Positions 32,548 through 42,849 of a stretch of 64,000 nucleotides of DNA are shown here, one piece after another. The stretch spans positions 91,103,108-91,167,107 of the forward strand of contig OY757023.1 of the NCBI GenBank assembly GCA_963580285.1, read 5' to 3'. This DNA comes from Lucinisca nassula. Lineage: Eukaryota > Mollusca > Bivalvia > Lucinida > Lucinidae. The translations under genes were made by a program, and so were the position numbers. Numbering within the stretch: the first letter of the stretch is position 1; each line of letters starts with the position of its first letter. The notes under the pieces were generated by a model. The model made no database searches, was not told where the DNA came from, and worked only from the letters and a program-made list of their open reading frames with translations.

Positions 32548-33112
32548 CGTGATAGATCAGTGGTTAGTGCACTTGCCTCTGATGCTAGAGGTCCCGGGTT
32601 CGATCCCCGGCAACGGCGATAAAATTTCGGTGACCGAACACGCTCCATTGGCATCATTTGCAGGGATGAATATTAGTGGAGTGGAGCGCTTTGGTGCAGT
32701 GGTAGCGCATCGGATTTGTGATCGAGAGGTTCCGGGTTCGAGCCTCACGCTGACCAAAGTGTTGTGTCCTTGAGCAAGGCACTTCATCCACACTGCTTAA
32801 AAAATAAAATAATAAAAAAGTACTGGTTACCACCCAGGAAATCCTGCTCGTAATGCTCAGATGTGAACGAGTAGCAGTAATAGGAGAAAAAAAATAAAGT
32901 GCACCGTCCTTCGGATCGGGACGTTAACTGGAGCCCCCCCCCCCCCCCCCCCCCTGTACAGGGAGTGTCATGCCATGTGCAGTTTAAACACCCCTACCGT
33001 AATTACGTGATTACTGTGTAGGCTTTCATCCTGCAAACCTGATGTGTATGTAATGTACACCTGCGAGGTAATGGTCATATGTGACCGATCGCAGTATAAG
33101 AAAGAAAAAAAA
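32548..33112 (+). repeat. Composite tRNA-derived SINE (families F and D)
   Basis: The first tRNA-like head (32548-32675) has TAGATCAGTGGTTAGTGC and GGGTTCGATCCCC. A second head (32680-32760) has TGGTGCAGTGGTAGCGCA and GGGTTCGAGCC, followed by a body with GACCAAAGTGTTGTGTCC, a CCTTCGGATCGGGACGTTAA block, a C run at 32935-32954 and a GTGACCGATCGCAGTATAAG tail. Both heads carry Pol III A- and B-box type motifs. The head of the first and the tail of the second occur fused in the copy at 38310-38560. Confidence 0.75.
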
Positions 33113-33159
33113 AATAAATCACACCGATCACACTGAACTGCCTTGTGACAGTTCAGCAT

Positions 33160-33530
33160 TGCACCGTCACAAAGGGAGGCTCTCCATAAAAGGAGGAGAG
33201 GCAGTAGGCTTGTTACTCTTATACAAAGGTCTAAAGGGTGCTCCAGCAAACCAGCAGATGACCTTATCCCCCAATTAGGAGTGGCAGAAACCATCACTCT
33301 TTGGTATTTCAGGTGCCCCCTGCAAGAACTGACATCTACACCCTCAGACAATTAGAGATTGGAACGCCCTTCCAGAATCGGTTATTTTATCCGAGGAAGG
33401 TGCTAAGGATAATGTAGCTAAGTTTACTTCTTTGACGAGAGCTAGGGACTAATTTCCCTTTTCACGGGATGTCATTTGACGTGTCACCAGTAACGGATTC
33501 AGATTCAGATTTCGGTAGCACGTTGCACTT
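33160..33530 (+). pseudogene. CR1-like LINE 3' end with terminal repeats
   Basis: Plus strand GLLLLYKGLKGAPANQQ, a PSLFGISGA-like segment, TIRDWNALPESVILSEEGA and a TSLTRARD stop correspond to the last ~90 codons of a CR1-type ORF2. The 3' end carries TGTCATTTGACGTGTCACC and GATTCAGATTCAGAT microrepeats, which also occur near 36050. It ends about 50 bp before the NECAP start codon. Confidence 0.7.
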
Positions 33531-33564
33531 TCAGGGGGCTTAACTGGTTTAAGTTTCACGATGC

Positions 33565-33572
33565 ACTTCCGG
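33565..33572 (+). promoter_or_regulatory. ETS/GABP-type site next to the NECAP start codon
   Basis: ACTTCCGG lies 10 bp before the ATG. Sites of this type cluster at start regions of animal housekeeping genes. The core-promoter or 5' UTR role is inference. Confidence 0.4.
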
Positions 33573-33582
33573 TTGTCAAAAA

Positions 33583-33674
33583 ATGGCGAATATTGAATAT
33601 GAAAGTATCTTGTGCGTTAAACCGCAAGTTCATGTCTATAGAATACCTCCTCGTCCCTCAAACAGAGGATACAG
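33583..33674 (+). CDS. NECAP: NECAP exon 1 (start codon)
   Basis: ATG at 33583 opens [14 protein letters not shown], then [14 protein letters not shown], the conserved NECAP N-terminus. The exon ends with AG (first two bases of an Arg codon) before a GTAGAA donor. Exon 2 supplies the third base. The start is chosen because the family begins a few residues before YES. Confidence 0.93.
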
Positions 33675-33887
33675 GTAGAACGTATACAATAGCTTGGAAT
33701 AAAGCTTTATCCGGCGATTTATTGAAGCAAACTTGGGTAAACAAGGGATCGATATTTACTGAAAGGGGCGTATTTTGGTTTCAGTTTACAACATAATTAC
33801 TTCAGCACTGCTTGATATGTAGAGAAACAGTGTACAGTCCAGTTCTTCAAAGCCTCAATAGGTTTAGAGCTCTTTGATGATTAAAAC

Positions 33888-33962
33888 AAGCAGTGTGATA
33901 GCTCAGTGGTACCGTTAGATGCTAGAGGCCCCAAGTTCGATCCTAGGATCATCATGGTGACA
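33888..33962 (+). repeat. tRNA-like SINE head (family F)
   Basis: GTGATAGCTCAGTGGTACC (A-box type) and AAGTTCGATCC (degraded B-box) with no body. It directly precedes the left end of the foldback element at 33965 in NECAP intron 1. Confidence 0.55.
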
Positions 33963-34427
33963 GGACATCTGGGCCCCTGGAAAACTCGGCCCCTACAAAC
34001 TCGGCCCCTGACAAACTCGGCCCCTGACAAACTCGGCCCCTAAAATTAGAATATGTATATTTTAGTGTTGGAACTGACTTATTATCAAACTATTACACAC
34101 GTATTTTTAATGTACATATGCCTAATTACCTTTTGGACTCATTTTGATGATATTATGAGTAACCCATCTCACATGAGTTAAATGAACCTAATGCCGTTGA
34201 TTGAACCAGTGTATGACACGCTGCTGTGGGTCCACTGTCACTCACCTTCTGATGTAATTAATAAACTAATTGATTGATTGGCGTGTAATTACATCTCTGT
34301 CACTTAAAAGAGACTAGTAGTATGTTCTGTTGCGCACTTACAAAAATTGAACCATTTTATTTTTATTATCATTTGCAGGGTTTTACCATTCCACAGCCAT
34401 TAGCCTTTTTTCTATTAATGCCAATGA

Positions 34428-34799
34428 TTTTGATTGTTTGACACCCCGTCAAATAATATGTCATTTTGGAGAAGTTGCTTCCAATTTTGTGGGGCTTTTA
34501 CCCGATCTAAACCCATGAGGTACTGGTGTGTTCATTTTAGAAATGAATTTTATTTTTCTGCTGTTCATGAAAGTATGACGGCCCCGCTCGTCGGGGCTTG
34601 AAGAAATAAAGCCTGCCCAGGCAAAGCGGTGTAAGTCGGCCCGTCCATGCTTATAAACCCTATTGGTATCATTGGGTGGCAGGGCTTGAGATGTCATTTC
34701 ATCTCAATGCCGGGTAAAAGTCCTACAAAATTTGAAGCAACGTCTCCAAAATGACCTTTACAGTGTTGACGGGGACATTAAACCTCAAATCAAACAAAA
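34428..34799 (+). repeat. Two SINE family A pieces in opposite orientation
   Basis: 34428-34507 is a minus-strand tail piece (ACACCCCGTC, then GAGAAGTTGCTTCCAATTTT). 34576-34799 is a plus-strand copy from the GCTCGTCGGGGCTTGAAGAA head to CAAATCAAACAAAAG, with an internal deletion of about 70 bp after the head. Confidence 0.75.
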
Positions 34800-34924
34800 G
34801 CAAATCATGAAAGAATGAAAGCAGCGGATCGCCTACAAAGTAACTTAACACTGAAGGGGTTCATATAAACTTTGCTAGCGCTACGCTATCATTCATACTT
34901 TCATGAATGGCAGAAGCAATAATT

Positions 34925-35137
34925 TTCTTTCTTAAAACATTATTTTTCTTATATCTGCTCAAAAAATAGATTGTGAGTACTCGATAGAACCGTCGAGGCG
35001 GTTCTATCGAGCCCCCGTAATCTACGTTTCGAGCAAAAATAAGAAAAAAATCACAATTTTTCATCTTAAAATTTCCATTTTTGGCCAAAAAATTGTCAAT
35101 GTATTTGTATAGGAGTGTTTTCGTAATGAACGTCGTC
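34925..35137. mobile_element. Palindromic MITE, left end missing
   Basis: Core GTACTCGATAGAACCGTCGA against GGCGGTTCTATCGAGCCC, and the right end TGTATTTGTATAGGAGTGT with TTTCGTAATGAA. Confidence 0.7.
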
Positions 35138-35200
35138 AACGCACAATCAAATCGTGGAGAACCGTGTATTTCATGAACTACACGTATATTGTTTTCTATT

Positions 35201-35497
35201 TGTTTGTTTGACTTGGGGTTTGACGACACCGTCAACACTATTTAGGTCATTTTGGAGACGTTGCTTCCAATTTTGTGGGACTTTTACCCAACATTGAGAT
35301 GAAATGACGTCCCAAGCCCTGACGCCCGATGGAACCAGAAGGCTTATATGCATTAAACGATCTGACTCACGCCGCTTTGCCTTGGCAGGTATAATCATTC
35401 TAAGCGGTTTACCAGTACTTGTGTGTGGCCAGATTCAGCTCTGCGTGGAAGCATCATGCAACCAAAACTATTTCTCCTAGCCCCGATGGGCGGGTGG
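35201..35497 (-). repeat. SINE family A, full length
   Basis: Tail TTGACTTGGGGTTTGACG, centre CCCAACATTGAGATGAAATG, head near CCCCGATGGGCGGG, followed by a G run (35493-35509). Confidence 0.8.
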
Positions 35498-35564
35498 GGG
35501 GGGGGGGGGATATTGATTGTTTTCTATAGGTTTACATTTAGTTTTACACTGTAAATATTAATAT

Positions 35565-35775
35565 CACAAAAAACACGCCTATTCTAAAATATTGAATTTT
35601 TCACCACCCAAATAAGAAAATTTTCACGAGGCGGTTCTTACAAGAACCAACAATCTATGTTTTTGAGAAGAAAAAAAGGAAATTTATATAAACCCTTGTT
35701 AACCCCAGTTTTACTATATAAAAGTGTGGTTGCAGGTGGTCAAAATTATATAGGCATGTTTTCGTGATGCCACAC
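35565..35775. mobile_element. Palindromic MITE, rearranged copy
   Basis: AATATCACAAAAAACACGCC at one side and AGGCATGTTTTCGTGATG at the other are the family's outer ends. The core has only one arm (GAGGCGGTTCTTACAAGAAC), so it is shortened. From 35775 to 35935 nothing is recognised. Confidence 0.6.
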
Positions 35776-36012
35776 TCAATTCCAACACCGCCCCAATTAC
35801 AACATCGGTTTCCGCGATCTTTTGTCGTAGATAAGGTTTCGTATTAAAAACAATAAATATGCTCAAACTTTGTGAAAATACCTATCCGCCTTCCAAATTC
35901 ATTCTCGGAAACAAAAACATTGTAATTTAGGACCTAAATGCTGCTAGGGACTGAGTTTTTAGGGACGGAGTTGAATGGGGGCCGAGTTTGTTAGGGGCCG
36001 AGATGTCCATAA

Positions 36013-36034
36013 ATCATCATCATCATCATCATTC
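36013..36034. repeat. (ATC)7 microsatellite
   Basis: Lies between the foldback right end and the 3' end of the RTE-like LINE. It may be part of the LINE's microsatellite tail (GAT units on its own strand). Confidence 0.8.
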
Positions 36035-36109
36035 TCCTGGTGTATGAATGTCATTTGACGTGTCACCAGTAACAATTCAATTCTGATTCTGATCATCAAC
36101 AGATTTTAG

Positions 36110-38310
36110 ATTAACGTGCAGGTACAGGGGCAACGTCCACAAAAGTGGGCCCCATTCCAGGCAGCTGGCTTGCTGCACGCATGGCAGAACTTACTCCAGA
36201 TCTCCAGGCTTGTCTATTGTGAGGATCGATAGTAGAGAGCTTCCATTCTCTGCAATCTCTTTCTGTCAGCTGCTTCCAGGTCATCTGAAGGCCCCCGCTT
36301 TCCACCTACCTGTATGTCACAGGCAGTCTTGACTGCACCGTTGGAGCGTTCCACATGTCCATACCAGCAAAGCCTTCTCTCTTTCAGGATGAGGTCTAGG
36401 TCCTCAATGCCAAGACGCTCAAGTAACTCACTGGACCTGATGGTGACATTGTCCTGTTGCTTGACATTGCAGATCTGTCTGATCATTGCCCTGTCATTTG
36501 GCTGTAGAGATTGGGGGTTTAGCTTTGTCAATGGCCATGTCTTACAGGCATGGAGCATTGCGCTCCGCACACAAGAGCTATACACACGGCCACGATTCTT
36601 GAACAAGAGGTGACGGGAAGAGAGAACTGGTAGCAACTCCTTGCATTTCTTCCAGGCTGTTTTCACACGTTATGTAGTTGAGAGGTCGCAACCACCCGCT
36701 GCAGAGAGCATATCACCTAGGTAGCAAAAGGAAGCCACAACCTCCAGCTTGTCAGATCCGACTTGGACTTCCCTCTGTGGTCTGCCATCTAAGGGGCATG
36801 CAGTTCCTCGGCACCGTGTACACCTGTAATCAGGGTCCTCTATCAAGCGTTTGAGCCCACTGCATTTCTTGTGCACCCAGAACTTGCAGCCATTACAAAA
36901 GATACTGTTGCTGCCCACTCCAGTGCGACATGATACAGCGCATGGGACCTGGCCTATACTCTGCAAGAGGTCCAGACCTGTACCACAGATCATGAGCTTT
37001 GTCTTTCCTGCATTCACTCTCAGCCCTTTCGCCTCCATTGCGTCTTTCCAAGTACAGAGCCTCCTGACACATTCCTCAAGGGATTCAGCAATGATGACAA
37101 AGTCATCAGCATACAGGTCCTCCCAGGGGACTCCAGAGCGGAACTTGCATGACAAGGCTTCAAGCACAATGATGAAAAGCAGTGGGCTGAGAACAGAGCG
37201 TTGATGAACCACCTTCACCTCGAATTCTTCACTGTAACCATCACCAACATGGACATGGCTCCAAGCATTAGCATACATCCCTTGGACCAGTTTCACAATC
37301 CACTCGTCCACTCCAAGCTTTCTTAGTGCCCACCAGATGGTTTTCGGAGGCACTCGGTCGAATGCCTTCTCCGGGTCTGCAAAAGCCATGTAGAGTCTCC
37401 TGTTGGCCGCCAGATACTTCTCTTGCAGCTGCCGTACAAAAAAAATTGCGTCTGTTGTGCCTCTTCCTGGGACGAAGCCAAACTGGGAATCGTCGATGGA
37501 CATTAACTGCCTAATGAGGCCATCCACAATCCTCTCCAGGACTTTAATGACCTGTTCTGTCAGCTCGAGACCACAGTAGTTGCCCCGTTCCAATGCATCG
37601 CCCTTGCCCTTGTAGTGACGGAAAATGAAACTCTGTTCCCAGTCAGAGGGTACCTTCCCATCACGGATGATTGCAGCTGCAAGGTCGCGGATCATCGGGG
37701 CACCCGCATCACCTGCAGCTTTTATCATCTCCACCACTATGCCAGAGGGACCTGGTGCTTTGCCAGTCTTCATCTGAGAGATAGCCTTCTTAACCATATC
37801 AATAGTGATTGGGATGGGTGGCCCTTCCACTGGTGGTTCATCAGACAGGTGGTCTGGGTCCCAGTCGAACTCAACATTGAGTAGCCTTTGGTATTGTTCT
37901 AACCAGGCCCTCTGCTTTGAGTCTTCACTCATTGACATCTCCCCTGCATCATTCTTTACTGGTTTGTCACCTACAACATCGGCATTCTCTCTTCTCACCT
38001 GGTTAGCAAGGGGGTATACTTCTGAGGACTTAGGGTCAATATTCTTGTAGACCTCCTTCTCAGCTTCTTGGCGAGCATGGTGCACCACACGTCTGGCTAT
38101 GTGTTTGGCTGCAAGATGCACGGTTGTCCTTACCAGTCTTCCATGCTTTAAAGGCTTGCCGCTTGGCTGCAATGACCTTATTAACATCCTCATTCCACCA
38201 CCAGGTTTCCCGACGCCAGTGGTGGAGCCGAGTTGTGCCACACACCTCTTCAGTTGTCTTGAGCAGACCGGTCTTGATGCTGTTCCCTATATCCTCAGTG
38301 GTAGCGGTGA
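36110..38310 (-). pseudogene. RTE-like LINE: reverse transcriptase with an embedded PHD-like finger
   Basis: 5'-truncated non-LTR element, antisense in NECAP intron 1. A 523-codon open frame (38241-36670) holds a linker, QMKTGKAPGPSGIVVEMIKA, WEQSFIFRHYKGKGDALERG, DDSQFGFVPGRGTTDAIFF, FADPEKAFDRVP (motif A), a motif B region reading VVHQRSVLSPLLF where QGSVLSPLLF is usual, EDLYADDFVIIAES (motif C, both Asp), GLRVNAGKTKLMICG, then a Cys-rich finger (about 36945-36805: CAVSC, CNGC, WVHKKC, CTRC) and FCYLGDMLSAAGGC. After an in-frame TAA (near 36670) it continues with VKTAWKKCKELLPVLSS, RSAMLHACKTWPLTK and RQICNV to about 36115, with one more shift near 36295. Upstream, ETWWWNEDVNKVIAAKR reads in another frame. 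Confidence 0.9.
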
Positions 38311-38560
38311 ATATTTCGGTGTCCAAAAACGCTCCATAATCCATTGGCATCAGTTGCAGGGATGAATGCCAAAAAGTGGACCGTCCTTCAGATCGGGACA
38401 TTAACTGGAGGCCTCCTGTGCAGGTTAAAGACCCCTACCATAATTACATGGTTACTGTGTAGGCTTTCAGCCCTGCAACCTGAAGTTATGTAATGTACAC
38501 CTGTGAGTAATGGTCAAATGTGACCGATCACAGTATAAGTAGAAAGAAAGAAAGAAAAAA
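38310..38560 (+). repeat. SINE family F/D, body and tail
   Basis: TATTTCGGTGTCC and CCATTGGCATCAG (family F body) are followed by CCGTCCTTCAGATCGGGACA and GTGACCGATCACAGTATAAG (family D tail) and an AAAG-rich end. This shows that the two blocks at 32548-33112 belong to one SINE family. Confidence 0.75.
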
Positions 38561-38689
38561 CATTATCTAGCAAACTTGTACAATATTTTATACAGTTTCA
38601 ATCCGTCCGTCTACCGTGATCATGAAATTTCTACTGCCCTTCCATAGGTCCGACGATACTGCTTGTACATACACCTTCCCGTGAAGTGA

Positions 38690-38841
38690 AAAGTGACTGG
38701 CTTGATATGACGTTAGCACAGTTAAGATGGACAGACCATGTTACCAGAATGCCTGAGGAACGTTTGCCAAAGAAAATTCTCTATGGAGAACTAGAAATGG
38801 GCAAACGCTCCCAAGGCAGTCAGAAGAAAAGCTAAAAGGAC
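38690..38841 (+). pseudogene. LINE ORF2 C-terminal fragment, left part
   Basis: Reads [33 protein letters not shown] and a QKKSYKD-like end, the C-terminal signature of an RTE/jockey-like LINE protein. It resumes after the hAT-like element at 39822 with SLRDFNIPTES. Confidence 0.75.
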
Positions 38842-39821
38842 CAAGGTTGGCAAAAACCCAGGTTTTATGAGTATTGCCCAGCCCAGCGGGTAATACTGGG
38901 AAAACCCGGGTACTACTGGGTAATATCGGGCAATACTGGTGTCACATTTGTCAAGGTGATAAAAAATGTACTAGTTTGACCTGAAAATAATATGAATCAG
39001 GACTTAAGTATCAATTGCTAATAAATTCAAGTCCCAAATTATTCTATCCAGTTCAAAACTAAAAGTGAAACTTCTGAAAAAGAGTATATTAAAGTATAAA
39101 AGTATAATACTAACATTAGCAAAGGCTGTGATCATGCACCTACAGCCAGGGATAACCTGTACTTATACCTATTGTTAAACCAACAATATAAACCTAATAT
39201 ACCTGTTGGTAAGCAGTTTTTACCAAAATCTAATCTTCAGGGAAAACAGTAATTTTTGTCATTCTCTCTGTCAAACATGAAACCTACTATTTGGAATTTT
39301 TTTGACATTACTGAAGATGGCTCGAAAAAAAATTGCCAAATGCAAAGGGTGCAAACTGGTTGTTAGTACCAAAAGTGAAAGACTCAAAGCACACAGACTA
39401 AAATAGCTCAGAGGATACACAGACAAATAGTGCCTCACAACCTGACTCATGTAAATGATGCTGACTGTGTTGGTGTTTTGATGTTCATAATTTATATGCA
39501 TATGCATCACCTGTGAAATCATAAAATAACCATGATAACATATTTGTTATGATCAGCTGTAAATAAAAGTCATGCATTTATATTTTACTAATGTATCTGA
39601 GTCTGATACAATGCCCTCTTCAATATAGGACTGATATATGGCTCTACAATGCATTTAAGAATTTAGAAAACTTAAATTAGCAATAATACAATAAAACACA
39701 CAGGTTCTTTTCAGTAAACCCATCCCAAAACCATATAACCCAGTATTGCCCAGTTGAGGGAGTATTGCCCAGCCCGGGAAAACCTGGGTTTTCCCGGGCG
39801 GTTAATACTTTGCCAACCTTG
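38842..39821. mobile_element. hAT-like non-autonomous element
   Basis: 980 bp with inverted ends CAAGGTTGGCAAA (left) and TTTGCCAACCTTG (right) and 8-bp flanking repeats AAAAGGAC / ACAAGGAC (one mismatch). Both ends carry GTATTGCCCAGC-CGGG subterminal blocks. Length of the target repeat and the CA-start of the ends fit the hAT superfamily. It is inserted in a LINE fragment, whose frame resumes on the other side. Confidence 0.8.
39317..39406 (+). pseudogene. BED-finger-like mini-ORF inside the hAT-like element
   Basis: 29 codons, MARKKIAKCKGCKLVVSTKS, then ERLKAHRLK and TAG. The C-x2-C pair and a following His match the start of a BED-type zinc finger, the usual N-terminal DNA-binding domain of hAT transposases. 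It is probably a relic of the parental transposase. The second metal-binding half is incomplete. Confidence 0.45.
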
Positions 39822-39885
39822 ACAAGGACTCCCTCAGGGACTTCAACATTCCAACAGAGTCATGCACTTACAACTTTTTCCTTTT
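39822..39885 (+). pseudogene. LINE ORF2 C-terminal fragment, right part
   Basis: KDSLRDFNIPTES continues the frame of 38690-38841 after the hAT-like insertion, then is lost. Confidence 0.7.
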
Positions 39886-39899
39886 TTCGCTATACATTT

Positions 39900-41582
39900 A
39901 CCGTAAAAATTCGGCTATCAGACGAGGATTTTTCCCTCCAAAATGAGCCAAAAAATTGACCCTGTCTTATAGCCGAGGTCATGGACTGCATGCTTTTTTC
40001 TGGCAATGTCCGGCGAAGACCAGACATACGGAAAATGCCGATCCATGATTTTTGAGTTGATATAAATATCCACTCACAAACCGACGCTACCATTTTTCTG
40101 CACACGATCGGTAAATGACGTCATCCGATGCCAGCACCCCAACACATGTTTAATGTCATTGTGTTTATCTCGTTCATAAAAAAAACGTTAGGAACCAGTA
40201 AAAAATATTTTTTTCGATAGCTAAACGGTTGTGAACAGACGTGGATAGAAAACCAGCGCTTTGCACAGCTCCCGAATTATCCCCAGAAGTTCCATGTCAG
40301 TAACCAACAGCGTTCGACTTTTCCCGCTATTTGGCGCCAAAACATAACCATTCATGAGATCATAGAATAGTCCATTTTTGTAATGCAAACATCTACCGTT
40401 AGATGTAGCTAATTGTCTGAGGAGGGTTTAAATCATTTTCACATTGATTGTGTATTAAATTTTATGATTGGAGGATAAACGCAAATATGAGACATAACTT
40501 GACCATATTTTCACACCTTATCGACACGCACCGCAGGGTGGCAATTATAAGACAGGGAATTACAATAGTGTCATACTTGAACCGTAATAAAAACACAGAT
40601 GGTTTGTCTGCATTAATTATTGCGATTTACTTACTGATTTAGTTTTACCTGATTTAATGACTCAAAAAGACCGACAGTTGTAGACGATTTTGTTGCACTT
40701 GCCCGACTGGGCGTCCTACGGTCAAAGTGCACCTGTGCGATTTCGGTCTATTCCCGGGCAGCCGGGATATGGGTTTGTCAGCCCTGTTGTCTATTAAATA
40801 GAAGTCTGTGAAGCTGTCTAGCCTCAGCCAGCAAAGCATGTACCGGGCCGACAGCGATCACCTTATCGGCCAAACGTTTGCCCGCTATTTTGTGATAGCT
40901 GGGGCGTTGGTTCTGATTCTGAATACCTATGTGTTGGGGCCTCCGTGGCCTAGTGGTTAAGAGCGCTGACTCTTGATCATTAGGTCTCTCACCGCTGTGG
41001 TTCGAGCCTCGCTCATGTCATATGTGAGATGACAAGTTCTGCAACGGACGGTCAGGTGGTTTTTCTCCGGGTACTCCGGTTTTCGCCCACCTGTGATTAA
41101 CGATCGGCTCGATATGAGTGAAATAATCTTGAAAGGGCCGTAAATCCAAAACCAAAAAAAAAAAATACCTAGGTGTTGTGTTCCCCGATAAAAAAAAAAG
41201 TTCTGTTACATATTGAAAGGTTACAACAAATATATCTAAGTATTTTGGATGGAAATAAATTTTCCCCCTTTCCCGATGCTAAAAAAACCTACCAATTCAG
41301 ATTCAGTAAGAGTTGTGTCTCTTTGTAACTCTCACAAACGAGGACACACTATGTCAACAGACATAAACAAAGCCATGTGAGGGGTAAGTAGAGGGGTTTT
41401 CTGACGAAAAAGGCCGATTTCTCACATCTAAACGGCATCTAGCGGTAGCAGAAAGGCCCCGACAGATATGGCAAAAATTTGACCCGTCTTATAAAAGAGT
41501 ATAAGCAAAATTCCACCTAAGAAGAACTCAAAAAGAGGTCCCGTCTTATAGACGAATCGCCTTATAGCCGAATTTTTACGGT
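39900..41582. mobile_element. TIR element, ACCGTAAAAATTCGGCTAT ends
   Basis: The left end ACCGTAAAAATTCGGCTAT (39900-39918) is matched by its complement at 41564-41582. Subterminal GACGAGG/GACGGG and TTGACCC-GTCTTATA blocks are also shared. The interior (about 1.65 kb) has no intact transposase; a SINE is inserted at 40940-41150. Superfamily undecided (a pogo-like or other TA-target element is possible). Fragments such as GTGGCAATTATAAGACAGG near 40540 look like internal copies of the subterminal motif. Confidence 0.65.
40940..41150 (+). repeat. tRNA-derived SINE family E, full length
   Basis: Head CCGTGGCCTAGTGGTTAAGA (A-box) and GTGGTTCGAGCC (B-box), body AGTTCTGCAACGGACGGTC and TCTCCGGGTACTCCGG, tail CGTAAATCCAAAACC plus an A run. 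Confidence 0.85.
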
Positions 41583-41739
41583 ACCGGATATTTACATTCT
41601 GGTTCATTGGCGCATGTGCATTTGGGATTAAACAAGTTATCGTGTGATGGGCGCATGCGCTGGGCATGCGCTGTTGGTAAAATTAACATGCAGCAAGCAA
41701 CTAGCTAGTCTGGCCCAGAAAACTGCACTCTATACTTTT

Positions 41740-41905
41740 GGCAAACAGTGCATGCCCAGATCAGATGCCGCAGAATTCAGCTAACATAACTTTCCATTAA
41801 AAATGGAATAGAAACAAAAATTTAGGCCTGACACTCTTTCAATGACAAATGGACTCATCCAACATATAGCAATGGAAGAGTCCACAAGTATACAATGAAT
41901 TAATG
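41740..41905 (+). mobile_element. TTAA-type MITE, right half
   Basis: AAACAGTGCATGCCCAGATC begins the core, but the second hairpin arm is absent. AAAAATGGAATAG, GACAAATGGACTCATCC and GGAAGAGTCCACAAG match the right part of 50027-50250. The 41905-42070 stretch is unassigned AT-rich DNA. Confidence 0.6.
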
Positions 41906-42074
41906 AATACACAATAAAGAAAATGCGAATCATAAACAAGCAAATAAATTCTAAATATTAACATGATTACGCCTTATCATCAAAGAATCCGAAACACAAT
42001 GACTAATTTATCTGAAGTTAAAGTACAAAAAACTTAAACATTACTTCACAGGGATCATCTCGTTAAAATTTCAT

Positions 42075-42230
42075 CACATGTTTAAGTCTGTAAAATGAAC
42101 CCCCCCCACCACCCCCTAAACCCCACTTTATATAGAGAAAACTTAAGTTTCCTGGGTAGACATTATTTTTCATATCTGCTCAGACATAGGTTTTGGGTAC
42201 TCGTTAGAACTGTCTCAATTTTCCCGCTGG
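42075..42230 (+). mobile_element. Palindromic MITE (second subfamily), left half
   Basis: Runs from GTAAAATGAACCCCCC through TTTATATAGAGAAAAC to GTACTCGTTAGAACTGTCTC. The right arm is missing. Confidence 0.6.
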
Positions 42231-42308
42231 ATGGGTTGATAAAAATCAAAAATAAAGAAGTTATCATCGAAAAGCGCTGCAGAAAGATAAATAATCGACT
42301 TTACATGA

Positions 42309-42600
42309 ATTGGAGTTTAACGACCAAGTCCACACTATGTTAGGTCATTTTTTGAGCCGGTCAGTTTGCTTTCCTTGGCAGGCTTATACGTAAGTAGTTA
42401 ACCAGTATAGTGCACATTCTTTCACCAGAAACTGACAGCTGCCCTTCTTGAATCAGCAGAAGAGAGAGAATGACCGTAGAAAAGATTTCATGATCGATCT
42501 CCATAAAAGAATGTTGCCGACCCCAGCAGGTATATAACCCGCATCCTCCTGATCACCAGTCAGACATGAATCTGACTGAACTACCGAGGCCAGCGAATAC
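42309..42600 (-). repeat. SINE family B, full length
   Basis: Complement of tail (GGAGTTTAACGACC), body (AGAATGTTGCCGACCCC) and tRNA-like head (GAACTACCGAGGCC), ending 148 bp before NECAP exon 2. Confidence 0.8.
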
Positions 42601-42748
42601 ATATAGATATATAGAAAGCAGAAACTCTGGGTATTGTGCAATCCAAAGGTGCTGATCAAGCCCCTTTCATTGTTCGCAAATTGTTAAAAACAAGTTTCTC
42701 TCCGGACTTGCCTCATAATATTACAAAATTATTCCTCATGTTCTTCAG

Positions 42749-42849
42749 AGCTGCTGATTGGAAGTTGGACCAGCCAGACTGGACAGGACGACTTAGAGTG
42801 GTCGCTAAAGGAAAAGAATTGTTCATTAAATTGGAAGACAAAAATTCAG
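42749..42849 (+). CDS. NECAP: NECAP exon 2 (PHear domain)
   Basis: Acceptor CTTCAG ends at 42748. The exon completes the Arg codon, then encodes [19 protein letters not shown] and [14 protein letters not shown], the most conserved PHear stretch. The donor is GTACAC and the exon ends one base into a Gly codon. Confidence 0.95.

Larger units (their letters stand above)
33965..36008. mobile_element. Foldback element with CGGCCCCT-repeat ends in NECAP intron 1
   Basis: The left end is GGACATCTGGGCCCCTGG followed by four units of AAACTCGGCCCCT-GACA (33975-34045). The right end is the inverted counterpart (35935-36008), with GGGGCCGAGTTTGTTAGG and GGGGCCGAGATGTCC. The interior is mostly SINE and MITE insertions plus AT-rich DNA with no coding signal. 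It has the same arm-with-subrepeats plan as 11911-14128 but different sequence. Confidence 0.7.

Noticed and set aside
32548..32760. Possible true tRNA genes
   Set aside because: A- and B-box motifs are present, but no acceptor stem can be paired and SINE bodies follow. The same holds at 40940, 45985-46063 and 51433.
36851..37514. Plus-strand frames of 62-117 codons
   Set aside because: Antisense shadows of the RTE-like LINE ORF.
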